From contig CAWBOY010000004.1 of assembly GCA_963790585.1 (NCBI GenBank), positions 1,116,001 to 1,180,000 on the forward strand: a stretch of DNA of 64,000 nt, given 5' to 3'. The stretch comes from CAWBOY01 sp963790585. GTDB taxonomy: Bacteria > Planctomycetota > Planctomycetia > Gemmatales > Gemmataceae. Position 1 is the first letter of the stretch; each line of letters starts with the position of its first letter. Below are positions 46,678-56,358 of the stretch, one piece after another. The position numbers and the translations under genes are program-made. The notes beneath the pieces were generated by a model, which ran no database searches, was not told the DNA's origin, and saw nothing but the letters and a program-made list of their open reading frames with translations.

Positions 46678-46926
46678 ATGGCCATGAAGAAGAACATCGG
46701 GAAGAAGGGCGCTGGTGCTCGGCGGTCCACGGTCAAAATCGGCGACGTCGTTCAGATCAGGTTCGGGACCGGGGACGTGAAGGGCCGGGTCGTCGAGAAC
46801 CGTGGCCACATCGGCTTCAAGGGCCGGAACCTGTACCGGATTCTCGTGGCGATGGACGGCGAGGAGCCGATGAACATCGAACTTCCCGCGGACGAGATCC
46901 GCATCTACCGTCGCGCACAGTGGTGA
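46678..46926 (+). CDS. Small KOW/Tudor-like beta-barrel protein
   Basis: 82 aa. After a Lys/Gly-rich start the rest (VKIGDVVQIRFGTGDVKGRV then NLYRILVAMDGEEPMNIEL) resembles small SH3/KOW barrels that bind nucleic acid. GAGGAGGGACG precedes ATG 46678. It follows the HEPN-like gene by 13 bases, so the pair is an operon and it is a candidate antitoxin or RNA-binding partner. No close family is recognised. Confidence 0.6.
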   Translation: MAMKKNIGKKGAGARRSTVKIGDVVQIRFGTGDVKGRVVENRGHIGFKGRNLYRILVAMDGEEPMNIELPADEIRIYRRAQW

Positions 46927-47444
46927 AGAAGGTCATCCGCCCCCGCGAGGTGAAAGTCAAGAGAATACATGCCCGCCCGCAGAAGAAGCAAGATTTGACC
47001 CAAGTCTGATCCATCTTACTTTCTGGCCGTCCCGAATTGAGACCGGGGAATCCTGCGTGGGGACCTACACGCAAGGCTCCCCGGTTTTCCATTTGGAGCC
47101 TGCCAAAACCCAATGAGACGAAGCAGATGAGCGAAAAGAAGGAGAAGAGCAGATTGGAGCAGGCAGTCGAAGCCGCAGCACGGACATGGCCGGCTGCCAG
47201 CGCCGATACCAACCTGTTGGACGTCCACTGGCTTGTCAGGCAGATCCTCTGTGCAAGGGCCTTCCGGCCTCGATCAGTGGGTACTCCTTGCCTGGAGCAT
47301 GCCGAAAGTTCTACCTGGGCGTCCGGGATGGCACGTTGCCGTAACTCCCTCCAAGTGCCTTCCGCCATGCCGATGTCGTAAGTCCAGTGGACTTTAATGT
47401 ACTTCGGTACCTTTGAGAAGGCGCACGCATGACTAGAGGTAATC
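46927..47444. other. Mostly noncoding stretch with a hairpin; possible degraded ORF
   Basis: Contains the hairpin at 47042-47085. A frame from ATG 47127 (MSEKKEKSRLEQAVEAAART) looks protein-like for about 40 codons and then loses coding character near 47245, so a degraded small gene is possible. Confidence 0.35.
47042..47085 (+). terminator. Nested hairpin, probable terminator of the HEPN operon
   Basis: ACCGGGGA pairs with TCCCCGGT (8 bp), and inside it TGCGTG pairs with CACGCA; TTTTCC follows. About 115 bases after the last stop of the operon. The short T-run makes it a moderate terminator. Confidence 0.55.
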
Positions 47445-48393
47445 GTGGAACTCCTGACGAAAGCCTGGAAAGCGCGTCTTGGCGAGCTACTGGACGAAGC
47501 AACGACGGACGTGCTGATTATCAGCCCCTTCATCAAGAGCGTCGCAGAGATTATTCTCAAGCCGCATCTGGAGGGAAAGCGGTTCCGATGCCGTATTATC
47601 ACTCGCTGGCGGCTGGCCGACTTCTGGCAAGGGGCATCGGATTACGAGACGATCGGGAACCTGATCCAGCTGGGGGCGCAGGTTAAGGCACTCAAGCGGC
47701 TGCACGCGAAGGCCTACCTGTTCGACGGGGCCAAGGCGGTGGTGGCCAGCGCCAACTTCACCAGCGGGGGGATGGGCGGGAACCACGAATGGGGGGGTGC
47801 TGCTGGACAAGAGCGAGTACGAATCGCCATTCGAGGAGGGGGAGGTGCTCTGGTCCTGTCTGAAGAAAGTCGTCAACTACTCGGACGTGGAAGCTGCCAG
47901 GGAACAGGTCACACGATTCCGGACTGCGCACCCGCTCCCACTCCTCGACGAGGAAGAAGTGCTGCCGGACGAGGGCGAAGACTTGCCTGACGGGCCGCCC
48001 GAGAGTCATCCCGTCGCTCTCAAGGCCCGGACCTCCCGAGAACTTCAAGCTGTCCGAGATGCCGTGACGGTGGCCGCCTCAAACGCGAGGATCGGTGGGG
48101 CGGCCGACTTCCGCAGGCTCTGCCAGGATCTGGCCGACACAGAGTACACTGGCGTTTCCATGCAGGCTTTTCTCTGGCTGGTTGGCTACTGCAACACCGG
48201 CGCGAGCTACGAGCAGGCCTCAAAGGATTATGCCAAACCTCTCGCATGTGCCATGTTCGGCTACGTTCCCGAGGAAGTGTTCACTTCCTCGGGCTGGAAC
48301 GTTAAGCTCAAGACATTCCGCTGGGGGACACGTATGCCGCCAGACCTTGAGGAGGCCATCCTCGCCAGCCACCGGGGGCGGGCTGGCATCTAA
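47445..48393 (+). pseudogene. PLD-family (HKD) nuclease-like protein, one frameshift
   Basis: About 315 aa when joined. The N-terminal part is a phospholipase D-type domain: VLIISPFIKS, then the HKD motif HAKAYLFDGAKAVVASANFT (His, Lys, Asp and Ser-Asn). A single HKD motif means it would work as a dimer, like bacterial PLD nucleases. The frame is lost in a G7 run at 47791-47797; with six G it continues HEWGVLLDKSEYESPF and through a helical C-terminal domain to 48393. The C-terminal ~150 residues are unrecognised. GTG 47445 follows AGAGGTAATC. Together with the HEPN-like gene this suggests a nucleic-acid-targeting defence cluster. Confidence 0.65.
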
Positions 48394-48554
48394 GGGTCAG
48401 TTCGACCGCGCCGCAATGACTACATGCCAGCAAAGACGGCACGCTCAACCGTGCCATGTTGTGAGCATGCGGCCGTCGCTGATCTGAATGCTGGCAGGTA
48501 TCGGCGGCAGAGTAGGGCAGAAGATCGTGCCGAGTCAAGGCGTCAACGAGAGCA
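48394..48554. other. Convergent intergenic region
   Basis: About 160 bases between convergent genes; no clear terminator hairpin was found. Confidence 0.35.
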
Positions 48555-48986
48555 TCAGATGAACGTGATTCTGGAATCGAAAAAATCGATCGCCTCGAAG
48601 AGGTGGGCCGATGTCTGGAGGCCCTTCGGGAGTATCTGGCCGGCGGCCTCCTGGGCCTTTCGTTCCTCAGCGACCTTCAAAAGCTCGGGCCGCTTCATCC
48701 CCTGGTAGAGCGTTTCTGCCACCTCGGGCTTCTTGCACATTTTCAGCTGCTCGGCGGCGATCTTGTACGCCTTCCAGCCACCGAGCCGGTTCTCAAATGG
48801 GAACGCCGCCACAACGTCATCAGGCACTTCCAGGACGAGAATGACATCGCCGCCATCCCCCATTTTGATCTCCAGGTCGAAGCTCTGGGTATCGTTGAGC
48901 CAGACGAAACCTCCAACGCCATCCTGGAAACCTTCATCGAGGATCTTGGCCGCCCACTTGGACCATGTTCGGTGATACAGGACCAT
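48555..48986 (-). CDS. Possible ADP-ribosyltransferase-fold protein, toxin-like
   Basis: 143 aa. The start VLYHRTWSKWAAKILDEGFQ then FVWLND recalls the N-terminal strand, helix and second strand of small ADP-ribosyltransferase-fold proteins (Tyr-His-x-Thr, then an EGF-like element). A following VILVLEVPDDVVAAFPF would be the next strands. I cannot place a catalytic Glu with confidence. The upstream gene ends 18 bases away, and GGGGGGAGAA precedes ATG 48986, so they form a two-gene operon like antitoxin-toxin pairs. The assignment is tentative. Confidence 0.45.
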   Translation of the reverse strand: MVLYHRTWSKWAAKILDEGFQDGVGGFVWLNDTQSFDLEIKMGDGGDVILVLEVPDDVVAAFPFENRLGGWKAYKIAAEQLKMCKKPEVAETLYQGMKRPELLKVAEERKAQEAAGQILPKGLQTSAHLFEAIDFFDSRITFI

Positions 48987-49004
48987 TTCTCCCCCCGTTG
49001 AACA

Positions 49005-49530
49005 TTACTCTTTCCCGTACGGCGACTGGTCAGGAATCCAGTTCTCGTGAACCTCGAAGTCAAAGTTCTCTTTCTTCCGGCCCTGCTCCATCAGCCGCGT
49101 CAGCGAGACACCAACCCGCACCCGGCGATTCAATTGGGCCTCCTCCTTCATCCAGCCGGCTTTTACGTTGCTCGTACTCTTCACGGCGCATTTGCGGCGT
49201 GTATAGCGCCTGGCCGCCGGGGATGTTGCAGGTGCAGCGCAATACCCTCCCCATGTGGATGGAGCCGTGCCATGAGTAGAGGCTCACCACGATGTTCCGC
49301 TCGTCGGAGAACGGCAGAAATCCTTTCAGGGCAGCGGGCAGGCTCTCGATGCGACGCACGATGTCTGCCAACGGGGTCTGCCGGAGAACCCTGTTGCCGG
49401 GATCGCGTAGCAGGTTGGTCTCGACGCACGCGAAGGCCGCGACCCCGCCGCGCTTCGGCGGTAGGGCATTCGGCAGCGTGACACCGAGGTCCTGGCGGAT
49501 CTGATTCGCCAGTCAGCGCGCTTCGGTCAT
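49005..49530 (-). pseudogene. Broken gene upstream of the ART-like gene, possible antitoxin
   Basis: Reading back from the stop at 49005 gives VHENWIPDQSPYGKE and, upstream, VSLTRLMEQGRKKENFDFE. After one frameshift near 49155 it continues as NIVVSLYSWHGSIHMGRVL and LANQIRQDLGVTLPNALPPK. The likely ATG at 49530 (MTEAR) is separated from LANQ by an in-frame TGA at 49513-49515. About 170 aa if repaired. No family is recognised. The nonsense codon is not explained by an indel, so this gene is probably dead or the true start is downstream. Confidence 0.45.
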
Positions 49531-49582
49531 CTCGACCTGCGCTCCGAAGCCGAGTTCGCCAGCGCCCTCCGGGCCGACACAC

Positions 49583-50357
49583 CGACGCTGCTCAAATTAC
49601 CCTCGCCTAGAGGACGAGATCAAGTGATGGCCATCGGTGTTTCGATGGTCGTTTGGCTGCTTGGAAGGTCTTCCTCCGCATTTTCTATTCCTGCTCAAAT
49701 ACCGAACTCAACACCACCGCGGCACGAATGCTTTGCCACTGCAACATAATCGGGGCGACAAGATTTGAACAGCGAATCGAACGAACAGTACTTCGCAGGC
49801 GCCCGTTTATCGCTAAGCCGTAGTAGACCTATTAGTAGCAATCGAGGTAGCTCACCTCAAGTCCGACATGTTAAGCAAACACCCGAATTCGAGTCTTTTC
49901 AGACGGGGTCCATTCGAGACCGGCGTGGTTAACCCGTCTCGCTCGCCAGTTAAGAGACCGCGAGAGTTTTCGAGTGTTACAGACGGGGTCCATTCGTAAC
50001 CTGACCGGTCACGAATGGACCCCGTCTGAGGTACCTCGAAACGGAGAGATGGGCAAAAGGGGCAGAAAACGCAAAATGCCCAATAAAATGGGCCAGAAAC
50101 GCCAAAAGCCGAGAGACGGATCTCTCGGCTGTTTGGGTAAACCCGTTGGCAGCGGGATTCCGCTGCGGATCAGAAGGCTCCCCGTTTGTGACGGTCAGCG
50201 AACATCCCTCTGGAGAGTCTCTCGAGCGCTTATTCGGCAAACGCAAACCTAGCATGATGTTACGGAAAAACTGCTTGAGACAGGTCTTTGACATTCGAGT
50301 CCCGATCGGGCGCTCGCGTGAAATCACCGCCGAAGTCATCCGCCAAGGCACAGAAGA
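49583..50357. other. Noncoding stretch with repeated 17-mers
   Basis: About 770 bases. Three copies of the 17-mer CAGACGGGGTCCATTCG dominate it (see repeat entry). Just before the VapC remnant a frame ends LRQVFDIRVPIGRSREITAE; its stop overlaps the vapC start (ATGA) and it might be the tail of the cognate antitoxin. Confidence 0.45.
49900..50028. repeat. Direct and inverted copies of a 17-bp sequence
   Basis: CAGACGGGGTCCATTCG at 49900-49916 and 49980-49996 (direct), and its exact complement at 50012-50028. The last two form a 17-bp inverted repeat with a 15-base spacer. The direct copies extend upstream to a shared TTCGAGT, about 28 bases in all. Confidence 0.85.
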
Positions 50358-50480
50358 ATGAATCGCGTCCTCGACGCTTGTGTTGCGCTGAAATGGTTCT
50401 CGCCGAACCCAATTCACAATTTCACTGATGATGCGATGTCATTACGCCCCACGCTTGCAGTCACCCCTCGCGCATGGTAA
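50358..50480 (+). pseudogene. Truncated VapC-type PIN toxin remnant
   Basis: Forty codons: MNRVLDACVALKWFSPNPIH and onward to a TAA. VLDACVALKWF is the typical first strand and helix of VapC PIN domains, with the first catalytic Asp. The remaining ~100 residues with the other acidic residues are missing. The start overlaps the stop of an upstream frame (ATGA), the usual vapBC coupling. Confidence 0.65.
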
Positions 50481-50551
50481 AACCGCTGTTAAATGTAGCA
50501 ATAATGCCACATTTCGGCTCGGCCCAATCCATTCACCAGGAGTGACTCTCT

Positions 50552-51552
50552 ATGCAACGTGCATTCGTCGTGACGATCGCCATCGCTCTTTTGGGGACGA
50601 ACGCGTTCGCCCAGGGGCTTGATAGCTTCTACAAATTGGGCCCGGACTCTCTGGAGCAGGAGGGGGTGCCGCACGGGAAGATCGTGAGGCCGTTCACGCT
50701 ACCCTGCAAGGTCTATCCGGGTACTTCTCATACCTACTGGGTCTATGTCCCCGCGCAGTACGATCCGGCCAAGCCCGCCAGCTTGATGATTTTTAACGAT
50801 GGCCAGGCATTCAAGAACGACAAGGGCGATGTCCGTGCTCAAAATGTCATGGACAACTTGATCCATCGCCGTGAGATTCCGGTGATGATCGGTGTCTTTA
50901 TCAACCTGGTCGGACGCCCGAACAGCCGGAGCCGACACCGCGGGACTGGGGTGATCGCAATACCAATCGCCCGACGGAGTATAACACGCCGGACGACAAA
51001 TATGCCAAGGTGATTTGCGACGAGCTGATGCCCGCAATTACCAAGGAGTACAACATCTCGAAAGACCCGGACCAACGCGGTATCTGCGGAGCCAGCTCGG
51101 GAGCCATCGCTGCCTGGATGGTCGCCTGGGAGCGCCCGGATCAATTCCGCAAGGTCATCAGCATCGTCGGCAGTTTCGTCAACCTCCGCGGCGGTCATGT
51201 CTATCCCGAGCGAGTCCTGGCTGCGGACAAGAAACCGATCCGTGCCTTTTTCCAGGACGGGCGCAATGATAATCGTGGCCTCCGACTTGGCGGGGAATAC
51301 GATCCGAAGCGCGACTGGTTCCTACAGAATGTCCGCCTGGTCGAAGCCCTCACGAAAAAGGGATACGACATCAATTATGCCTGGGGAATCGGACTTCATG
51401 GATCAAAGCAAGGTGGCACCATCTTTCCCGAGATGATGCGCTGGACATGGCGCGATCATCCCGTCTCTACCGACGTCAAAGATGCCGTCGAGAGATCGTT
51501 CCAAAAGCCAGCCACCAAAGCGGAGGCAACACCGAAACCGAAAGATAAGTGA
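50552..51552 (+). pseudogene. Secreted alpha/beta-hydrolase esterase, one frameshift
   Basis: About 330 aa. Signal peptide MQRAFVVTIAIALLGTNAFA, so exported. An esterase D/enterochelin-esterase-like hydrolase: YWVYVPAQYDPAKPASLMIF near the start, nucleophile Ser in GICGASSGAIAAW, and a candidate His in GLHGSKQ near the end. The frame is lost near 50910: after GVFIN the family sequence PGRTPEQPEPTPRDWGDRNT is in another frame, restored by one extra C (AAC CCT GGT). Such genes are common in planctomycetes and act on carbohydrate esters or siderophores. The GTG/ATG internal start at 51010 is an artefact of the break. Confidence 0.8.
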
Positions 51553-51720
51553 GTATTCCCTCTCCTGTAAAGTCGCGAGCCGGTAGGCGGGCATTCGTTG
51601 GTAGCGGTCGCCGACCGGCTCGCGGCTAGGCAGGGTTAAAATTGAAATTACAAATAAATCGATACGACGTTTCTGAAATAGCCCCACGTCGGCCGCTCTA
51701 ACCGCGCCGACCTCATGCTG

Positions 51721-52899
51721 TTAGATGAGCATGAGGTCACGCTGTCTGGACGACAGGAACTCGCATCCCCCGGCGGTGACAAGCACGTCCTCCTCCAAAC
51801 CGATGAGCCCGGAGGCGGTGGGCACGCCCAGCTCCAGGGTGAAAACATTGCCCGCCTCGACCACGGCCTCCACGTTGCGGCCGTAGCACGGCCAGCGCGG
51901 CCCAAGCATGGTGCCGCCATCGTGAACTGCCCGCCCCAGGCCGTGCCCTAGCCCGTGTTTGAACTCGGGGTATCCAGCTTCCACCACGACCGTCCGTGCG
52001 GCAGCGTCCACCTCGAAACCTCTTACCCCCGGCCGTAGCGCTGCCGCCCCTGCCTCAATCGCGCGAACCACCGTGCTAAAGGCTCGTTGCACGTCGGCGG
52101 GCGGGGCCGTTTCACCGGGCAGGCGAAGGTACCACATCCTCTGGAGGTCCGAGCAGTAGCCGTCGCGACGCACGCCTAAATCGATATGGACCAGATGCCC
52201 CGGCTCGATCCGGACCGTCGCCGACGGGTATGTGTGGCCGAGGTCGGACGACGGTCCGCTATTGACGATCGGGCACCCCTCGGCCGGCCATGCCGGCGAC
52301 ACGCCCAGCTCAGCGAATCGCGCGTGGACGAACGCGGCCAGGTCCCGTTCACTCAACCCGGGGCGAATCTGCCTAGTGAGAAGGCTGACGATCTGTTCGG
52401 TCATGGCCACGGCCTGACGAATTAGCTCGACTTCGGTCGGCGACTTACGGCCGCGTAACCGGGCCAACAGCGGAGCAGCGCTCGTCAAGCGGTCCAGGTA
52501 CGGCGTGCCGCTCAGCAGTTGCTGTAACAGCAGCCAATGGCCGTGGGTCAGCCCGTCGGCCGTCACGTCGTCGAGACTATAATTCAGGCCGATCTGGCGC
52601 GGATCGAGCCGCCGCAAGGCAGACAGAAGTGGGCCGCGAATGTCCTCATCGTAGCCGACCACCTCCCCAAAGACACCCTTGGCCCGGATGGCGGATGTGT
52701 CAAAGTTGGCAACAATGGCGATGCGCTCGCCACCGGTACCAAAGAGGAAGGCAGAGTTCCGTACCACGCCGGCGCCGACGACCTGTTCGACACCCGGATC
52801 GGGGTGCAGTTCGGTTTCACGCACGAAGGTAAGCCAACAATCGAGACCGGTCTCAGTCAGCAGAGCTTGGGCCTGGTCGGCCTTCTCGTGCAACAGCAT
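51721..52899 (-). CDS. M24 family Xaa-Pro aminopeptidase-like protein
   Basis: About 392 aa with a creatinase-like N-terminal domain and a pita-bread metallopeptidase domain. Metal ligands: two Asp in VHIDLGVRRDGYCSDLQRMW, His in KHGLGHGLG, Glu in FTLELGVP, and Glu in GLEEDVLV, so all five appear present. It removes N-terminal residues before proline or cleaves related dipeptides. ATG 52899 starts at MLLHEKADQAQALLTETGLD; the open frame extends upstream without coding character. It converges with the esterase gene and is unrelated to the CRISPR locus, which starts about 330 bases away on the other strand. Confidence 0.85.
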   Translation of the reverse strand: MLLHEKADQAQALLTETGLDCWLTFVRETELHPDPGVEQVVGAGVVRNSAFLFGTGGERIAIVANFDTSAIRAKGVFGEVVGYDEDIRGPLLSALRRLDPRQIGLNYSLDDVTADGLTHGHWLLLQQLLSGTPYLDRLTSAAPLLARLRGRKSPTEVELIRQAVAMTEQIVSLLTRQIRPGLSERDLAAFVHARFAELGVSPAWPAEGCPIVNSGPSSDLGHTYPSATVRIEPGHLVHIDLGVRRDGYCSDLQRMWYLRLPGETAPPADVQRAFSTVVRAIEAGAAALRPGVRGFEVDAAARTVVVEAGYPEFKHGLGHGLGRAVHDGGTMLGPRWPCYGRNVEAVVEAGNVFTLELGVPTASGLIGLEEDVLVTAGGCEFLSSRQRDLMLI

Positions 52900-53231
52900 G
52901 TCCACTCCTGTCGGTTCGATCAGGATCAAAGTTATTCTCAGGGCTTGGCGGCTAACACGCCCCGCCCATCCGGGCCGGCCACCCAGGATTGAGTGACTTG
53001 TACCAATGTAGGCGGCAAGACGGCTCGTCCGAGTCAAACCAGGCAAAGGCGAATGCGGGAGCTGCTCAGCGTTGCCCGCACACGGTTTTAATCCTGCCAA
53101 CTTTGACAAGCTCTATCGGATATGGTCGAATCACTACCATTGTCGAATTTGCTAGTTTGGCGATCGTAAAATTCCTATCGGATGGCGTCCCATTTCACGA
53201 AAAGGTGGGGCCTTCTTCTCGGAGACAGGTC
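52900..53231. promoter_or_regulatory. Divergent region with the presumed cas operon promoter
   Basis: About 330 bases between the M24 gene and the first cas gene, on opposite strands. The leader of the cas operon must start here. No clear -35/-10 pair was fixed; GGAGACAGG at 53221-53229 is the ribosome site of the first cas6. Confidence 0.45.
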
Positions 53232-53922
53232 ATGTGGCTCATTGAACTGCAATTCCCCGTTCTGGCTACCGAGATCCCAGCTGACCACGGTTATGCCCTC
53301 TATGGTGCGTTGGCGCGGCTAGTGCCGCGATTGCACACGAAAGAAATGCCGCTACGGATTGGGCCAATTCGTGGGGCGTATGTGGGGAACGGCAAGCTAC
53401 AGCTGGAGCCGCGAGGTTCGTGGTTGCGGGTGCGATTGGCGGCGGAGAGACTGCCCGTGCTCCTGCCCTTAGCGGGCAAGAGCCTCGATCTCGATGGCCA
53501 TATCGTGCGTCTCGGCGTGCCGCAAGTCGGTTCGCTGGTGCCGGCGCGTAGCGTTGTTCGCGCGAATGGTGGTCATCAAGGCGAGCAGTCCCAAGGTCGA
53601 TCCAGCTAACAAGTCGAGCCGGGACAAGCAGAGGACGAAGCGTTATCAGGAGCCGACGGAATTCTTGGCCGCGATTCGCAGGGAACTGACGCGGCAGGGA
53701 ATTGGTGGCGAAGCAGATCTTACATGTCATCAATCGGGCGAACGCGCGGGCCAGCCGTGCCGGCGGGTGTTGAGCGTTCATGGCAAGAAGATCGTGGGGT
53801 TTTCGGTGAGGGTGTGCGGCCTCAAAGATGAGGATTCCTTGACTTTGCAGGAGCGTGGGTTGGGTGGCCGGGCGAAGATGGGGTGCGGTTTTTTTGTGCC
53901 GGTGAAGGAGGACGGGCGATGA
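53232..53922 (+). pseudogene. cas6: Cas6 (MYXAN type, Cmx6), first copy, frameshifted
   Basis: About 230 aa when joined. Cas6 cleaves the precursor crRNA within each repeat. It has LAGKSLDLDGHIVRLGVPQV, then after the break ARMVVIKASSPK and the glycine-rich loop GLGGRAKMGCGFF at the end; the same blocks occur in the second cas6 at 56859. The frame changes near 53550: VPAR should continue ALFARMVVIKA, requiring removal of one base or addition of two. As read the first half ends at 53609. The natural stop overlaps the cas3 start (ATGA), so the arrangement was functional recently. It is diverged from the second copy. Confidence 0.75.
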
Positions 53923-56192
53923 TGGATCCAACGCGACTCTGGGCCAAGAGCAAGATAGACGACGAAGAAGCCGTGCCGTCGATGTATCTGCCCGGTCATT
54001 TGACTGATGTTTATCATGCTGCTGAAAAAGTATTGGACGCAACATCGGTGGATCAGCTCGCAGCCCTTGGCTTGCCTGCACCGGATTATCAAGATCGGTT
54101 TCGTCGTTGTGTCCTACTCGCAGCTGCGGTTCACGATCTGGGCAAAGCGAACGACCATTTCCAGGGGATGCTCCGTCGCATCAAAGAGCGGCGCGATAGG
54201 CAGCAGGGTATTCGCCACGAATGGGTTACGATTCTGATGCTGGAGTCGTTGCGTGAGTGGCTCCTTCCAGCGGTCGAAGGCAACGAAAGAGACTTCTCAA
54301 TTGTTGATTGGGCGGTCGCGGGCCACCACCCTGCTCATAATCACGCCAGCCCGCCCAAGGATACTCCAAAGGATGGGGCATCTGGCCCGGAGATCAAACT
54401 TCTCTGTAGCCACAAAGATTACCGTGCGGCTCTCGAATGGCTCGCAAAGAAATTCAAATTAGCGTCACCTCCACCCCTCATGGATCTTCGTCTCGACCTC
54501 GGAACAAATGGTCAGGTTTTTCCAATCATCAAGGCATGGGAAAGAGCTTCAAGGAGATCCTGGGAGGAAATGTCTGGCGGGGAAAAGTTAATGGTTGCCG
54601 CTGTCAAGGATTGTCTCATCGCTGCGGACATTGCCGGCTCGGCGCTGCCAAAGGAGCTTCCCAATGATCCTCAACGCTGGCAGTGGATAACTGAATCGTT
54701 TGCAGGCAAGCCGAAGCCCGGGGAACTTCAACAAATCGTCGATCATCGACTCAAGGGTGCAATACCGCGAGAGTTTCAGACTGCTGTTGCTAACTCGGAA
54801 CAGGGAGTGATCTACGTCAAGGCTGGTTGCGGTAGCGGTAAGACACTCGCGGCCTATATGTGGGCCGCGAAGAACTACCCGACGCGGCGAATCTATTTTT
54901 GCTACCCAACGACTGGCACGGCGACGGAGGGCTTCAAAGATTATTTGCACGAGCCGGATGTGAAAGCGGACCTGTTTCACAGTCGGCGCGACGTCGATTT
55001 CGAGATCATACTCAACACCGGCGCTGACGCGAAGAACGCCGTGGCCGACGAGGCCATTCGGATTGATTCGCTCGACGCATGGTCCACACCAATCGTCGCT
55101 TGCACGGTCGATACTGTCCTTGGCATCGTCCAAAACAACAGGCGCGGGCTATATGCCTGGCCGGCGTTGGCGCAGTCGGCATTCGTCTTCGACGAAATCC
55201 ACGCTTATGACGACCGTCTATTCGGCGCATTGCTCCGCTTCCTCCGCGATCTGCCGGGGCTTCCATCCCTACTCATGACCGCGAGCCTACCCAAGGCTCG
55301 GGAGGAAGCGTTGCGAACATTGCTGAATGACCATCGTGGTATTACTTTGGCTCCAATTACCGGACCGAAAGAGTTTGAGGAATTGCCCCGGTATAAGAAA
55401 GCAACGCTCGTGAATAACGATCCGTTACCTCTGATACGCGAGACGCTTGAAAACGAGGGCAAGGTGCTTTGGGTATGTAACACTGTCAAACGAGTAATGG
55501 ATGCCGCCAATCGAGCTGAGGTGATGGGAATGCGGCCCCTGATTTATCATAGTCGATTCAAATATGAGGATCGCGTCCAGCGTCATAAAGCGGTGATCGA
55601 TGCGTTCAATCCAAAATTGAATCCCGGCAGGGCACTCGCAATCTGTTCGCAAGTGGCTGAGATGTCCTTGGATCTGTCCGCTGATTTGCTGCCGATGGAT
55701 CTCGCCACTGTGCCCGCTGCAATTCAGAGACTTGGAAGATTGGCCAGGTGCGCAACAAAGGGCGATAAGACTAAGGCTTTTGTCGTGATCGAGCCGGAAA
55801 ATCACTTGCCTTATACGGAGGCGGACTTAGAGACTGCTCGCGATTGGTTGGCGAGACTCCCTGTTGACGGGATCAGCCAAAAGCAGCTGGCCGATGAGTG
55901 GGAACAAACGGGCGACCATCCACCATCCACGGTAGCTAGTGCCTGGCTCGATGGAGGGCCGACAACCACGGTGACTGAATTGCGCGAGGGGTCGCTGGGG
56001 ATCACTGTGCTTATGGAAGAAGACCTACCCCGAGTGCAAGCCAATCGGAGGGATCTCGGCAAGCTGACGCTGCCAATGACGCCGACCAAACTTCCCTGGC
56101 AGACTTGGCGACGTGAGCGCGGCCTTCCGGTCGCCCCAACCGGGACGATCAAATACTCCAGAATTCGAGGGGCAGAATGGAATAACGCCTGA
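53919..56192 (+). CDS. cas3: Cas3, HD nuclease-helicase of type I CRISPR
   Basis: About 757 aa. N-terminal HD nuclease: AAAVHDLGKANDHFQ (HD) and VAGHHPAHNHASP. Then an SF2 helicase with Walker A VKAGCGSGKTLAAYM, DExH box FVFDEIHAYD, and motif VI near AAIQRLGRLAR. It unwinds and degrades target DNA after Cascade binding. ATG 53919 follows GAAGGAGGACGGG and overlaps the cas6 stop; a frame from 53883 is open but lacks that site. After the stop at 56192 the +1 frame reads ITPDGINERFFRLRNYLIAQ to 56268, which looks protein-like, so the true C-terminus may be longer by about 30 residues if a frameshift lies near 56150. Confidence 0.92.
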   Translation: MMDPTRLWAKSKIDDEEAVPSMYLPGHLTDVYHAAEKVLDATSVDQLAALGLPAPDYQDRFRRCVLLAAAVHDLGKANDHFQGMLRRIKERRDRQQGIRHEWVTILMLESLREWLLPAVEGNERDFSIVDWAVAGHHPAHNHASPPKDTPKDGASGPEIKLLCSHKDYRAALEWLAKKFKLASPPPLMDLRLDLGTNGQVFPIIKAWERASRRSWEEMSGGEKLMVAAVKDCLIAADIAGSALPKELPNDPQRWQWITESFAGKPKPGELQQIVDHRLKGAIPREFQTAVANSEQGVIYVKAGCGSGKTLAAYMWAAKNYPTRRIYFCYPTTGTATEGFKDYLHEPDVKADLFHSRRDVDFEIILNTGADAKNAVADEAIRIDSLDAWSTPIVACTVDTVLGIVQNNRRGLYAWPALAQSAFVFDEIHAYDDRLFGALLRFLRDLPGLPSLLMTASLPKAREEALRTLLNDHRGITLAPITGPKEFEELPRYKKATLVNNDPLPLIRETLENEGKVLWVCNTVKRVMDAANRAEVMGMRPLIYHSRFKYEDRVQRHKAVIDAFNPKLNPGRALAICSQVAEMSLDLSADLLPMDLATVPAAIQRLGRLARCATKGDKTKAFVVIEPENHLPYTEADLETARDWLARLPVDGISQKQLADEWEQTGDHPPSTVASAWLDGGPTTTVTELREGSLGITVLMEEDLPRVQANRRDLGKLTLPMTPTKLPWQTWRRERGLPVAPTGTIKYSRIRGAEWNNA

Positions 56193-56358
56193 CGGCATCA
56201 ACGAAAGATTTTTCCGACTGCGCAACTACCTGATTGCTCAACGCCTTATGGCGATCATGGACAAATAACGGACCGATGGGATAGACACTCGATGGGCAAG
56301 AATGTCTATACTTATGTCAGGGAGTTGCGAAGTTTATTGCAAGCATTAGGAGCCTCCT
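56193..56358 (+). other. Gap between cas3 and sigma-like gene
   Basis: Contains the protein-like +1-frame extension to 56268, then about 90 bases in which a promoter for the downstream genes could lie. AGGAGCCTCCT sits just before the GTG at 56359. Confidence 0.4.
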
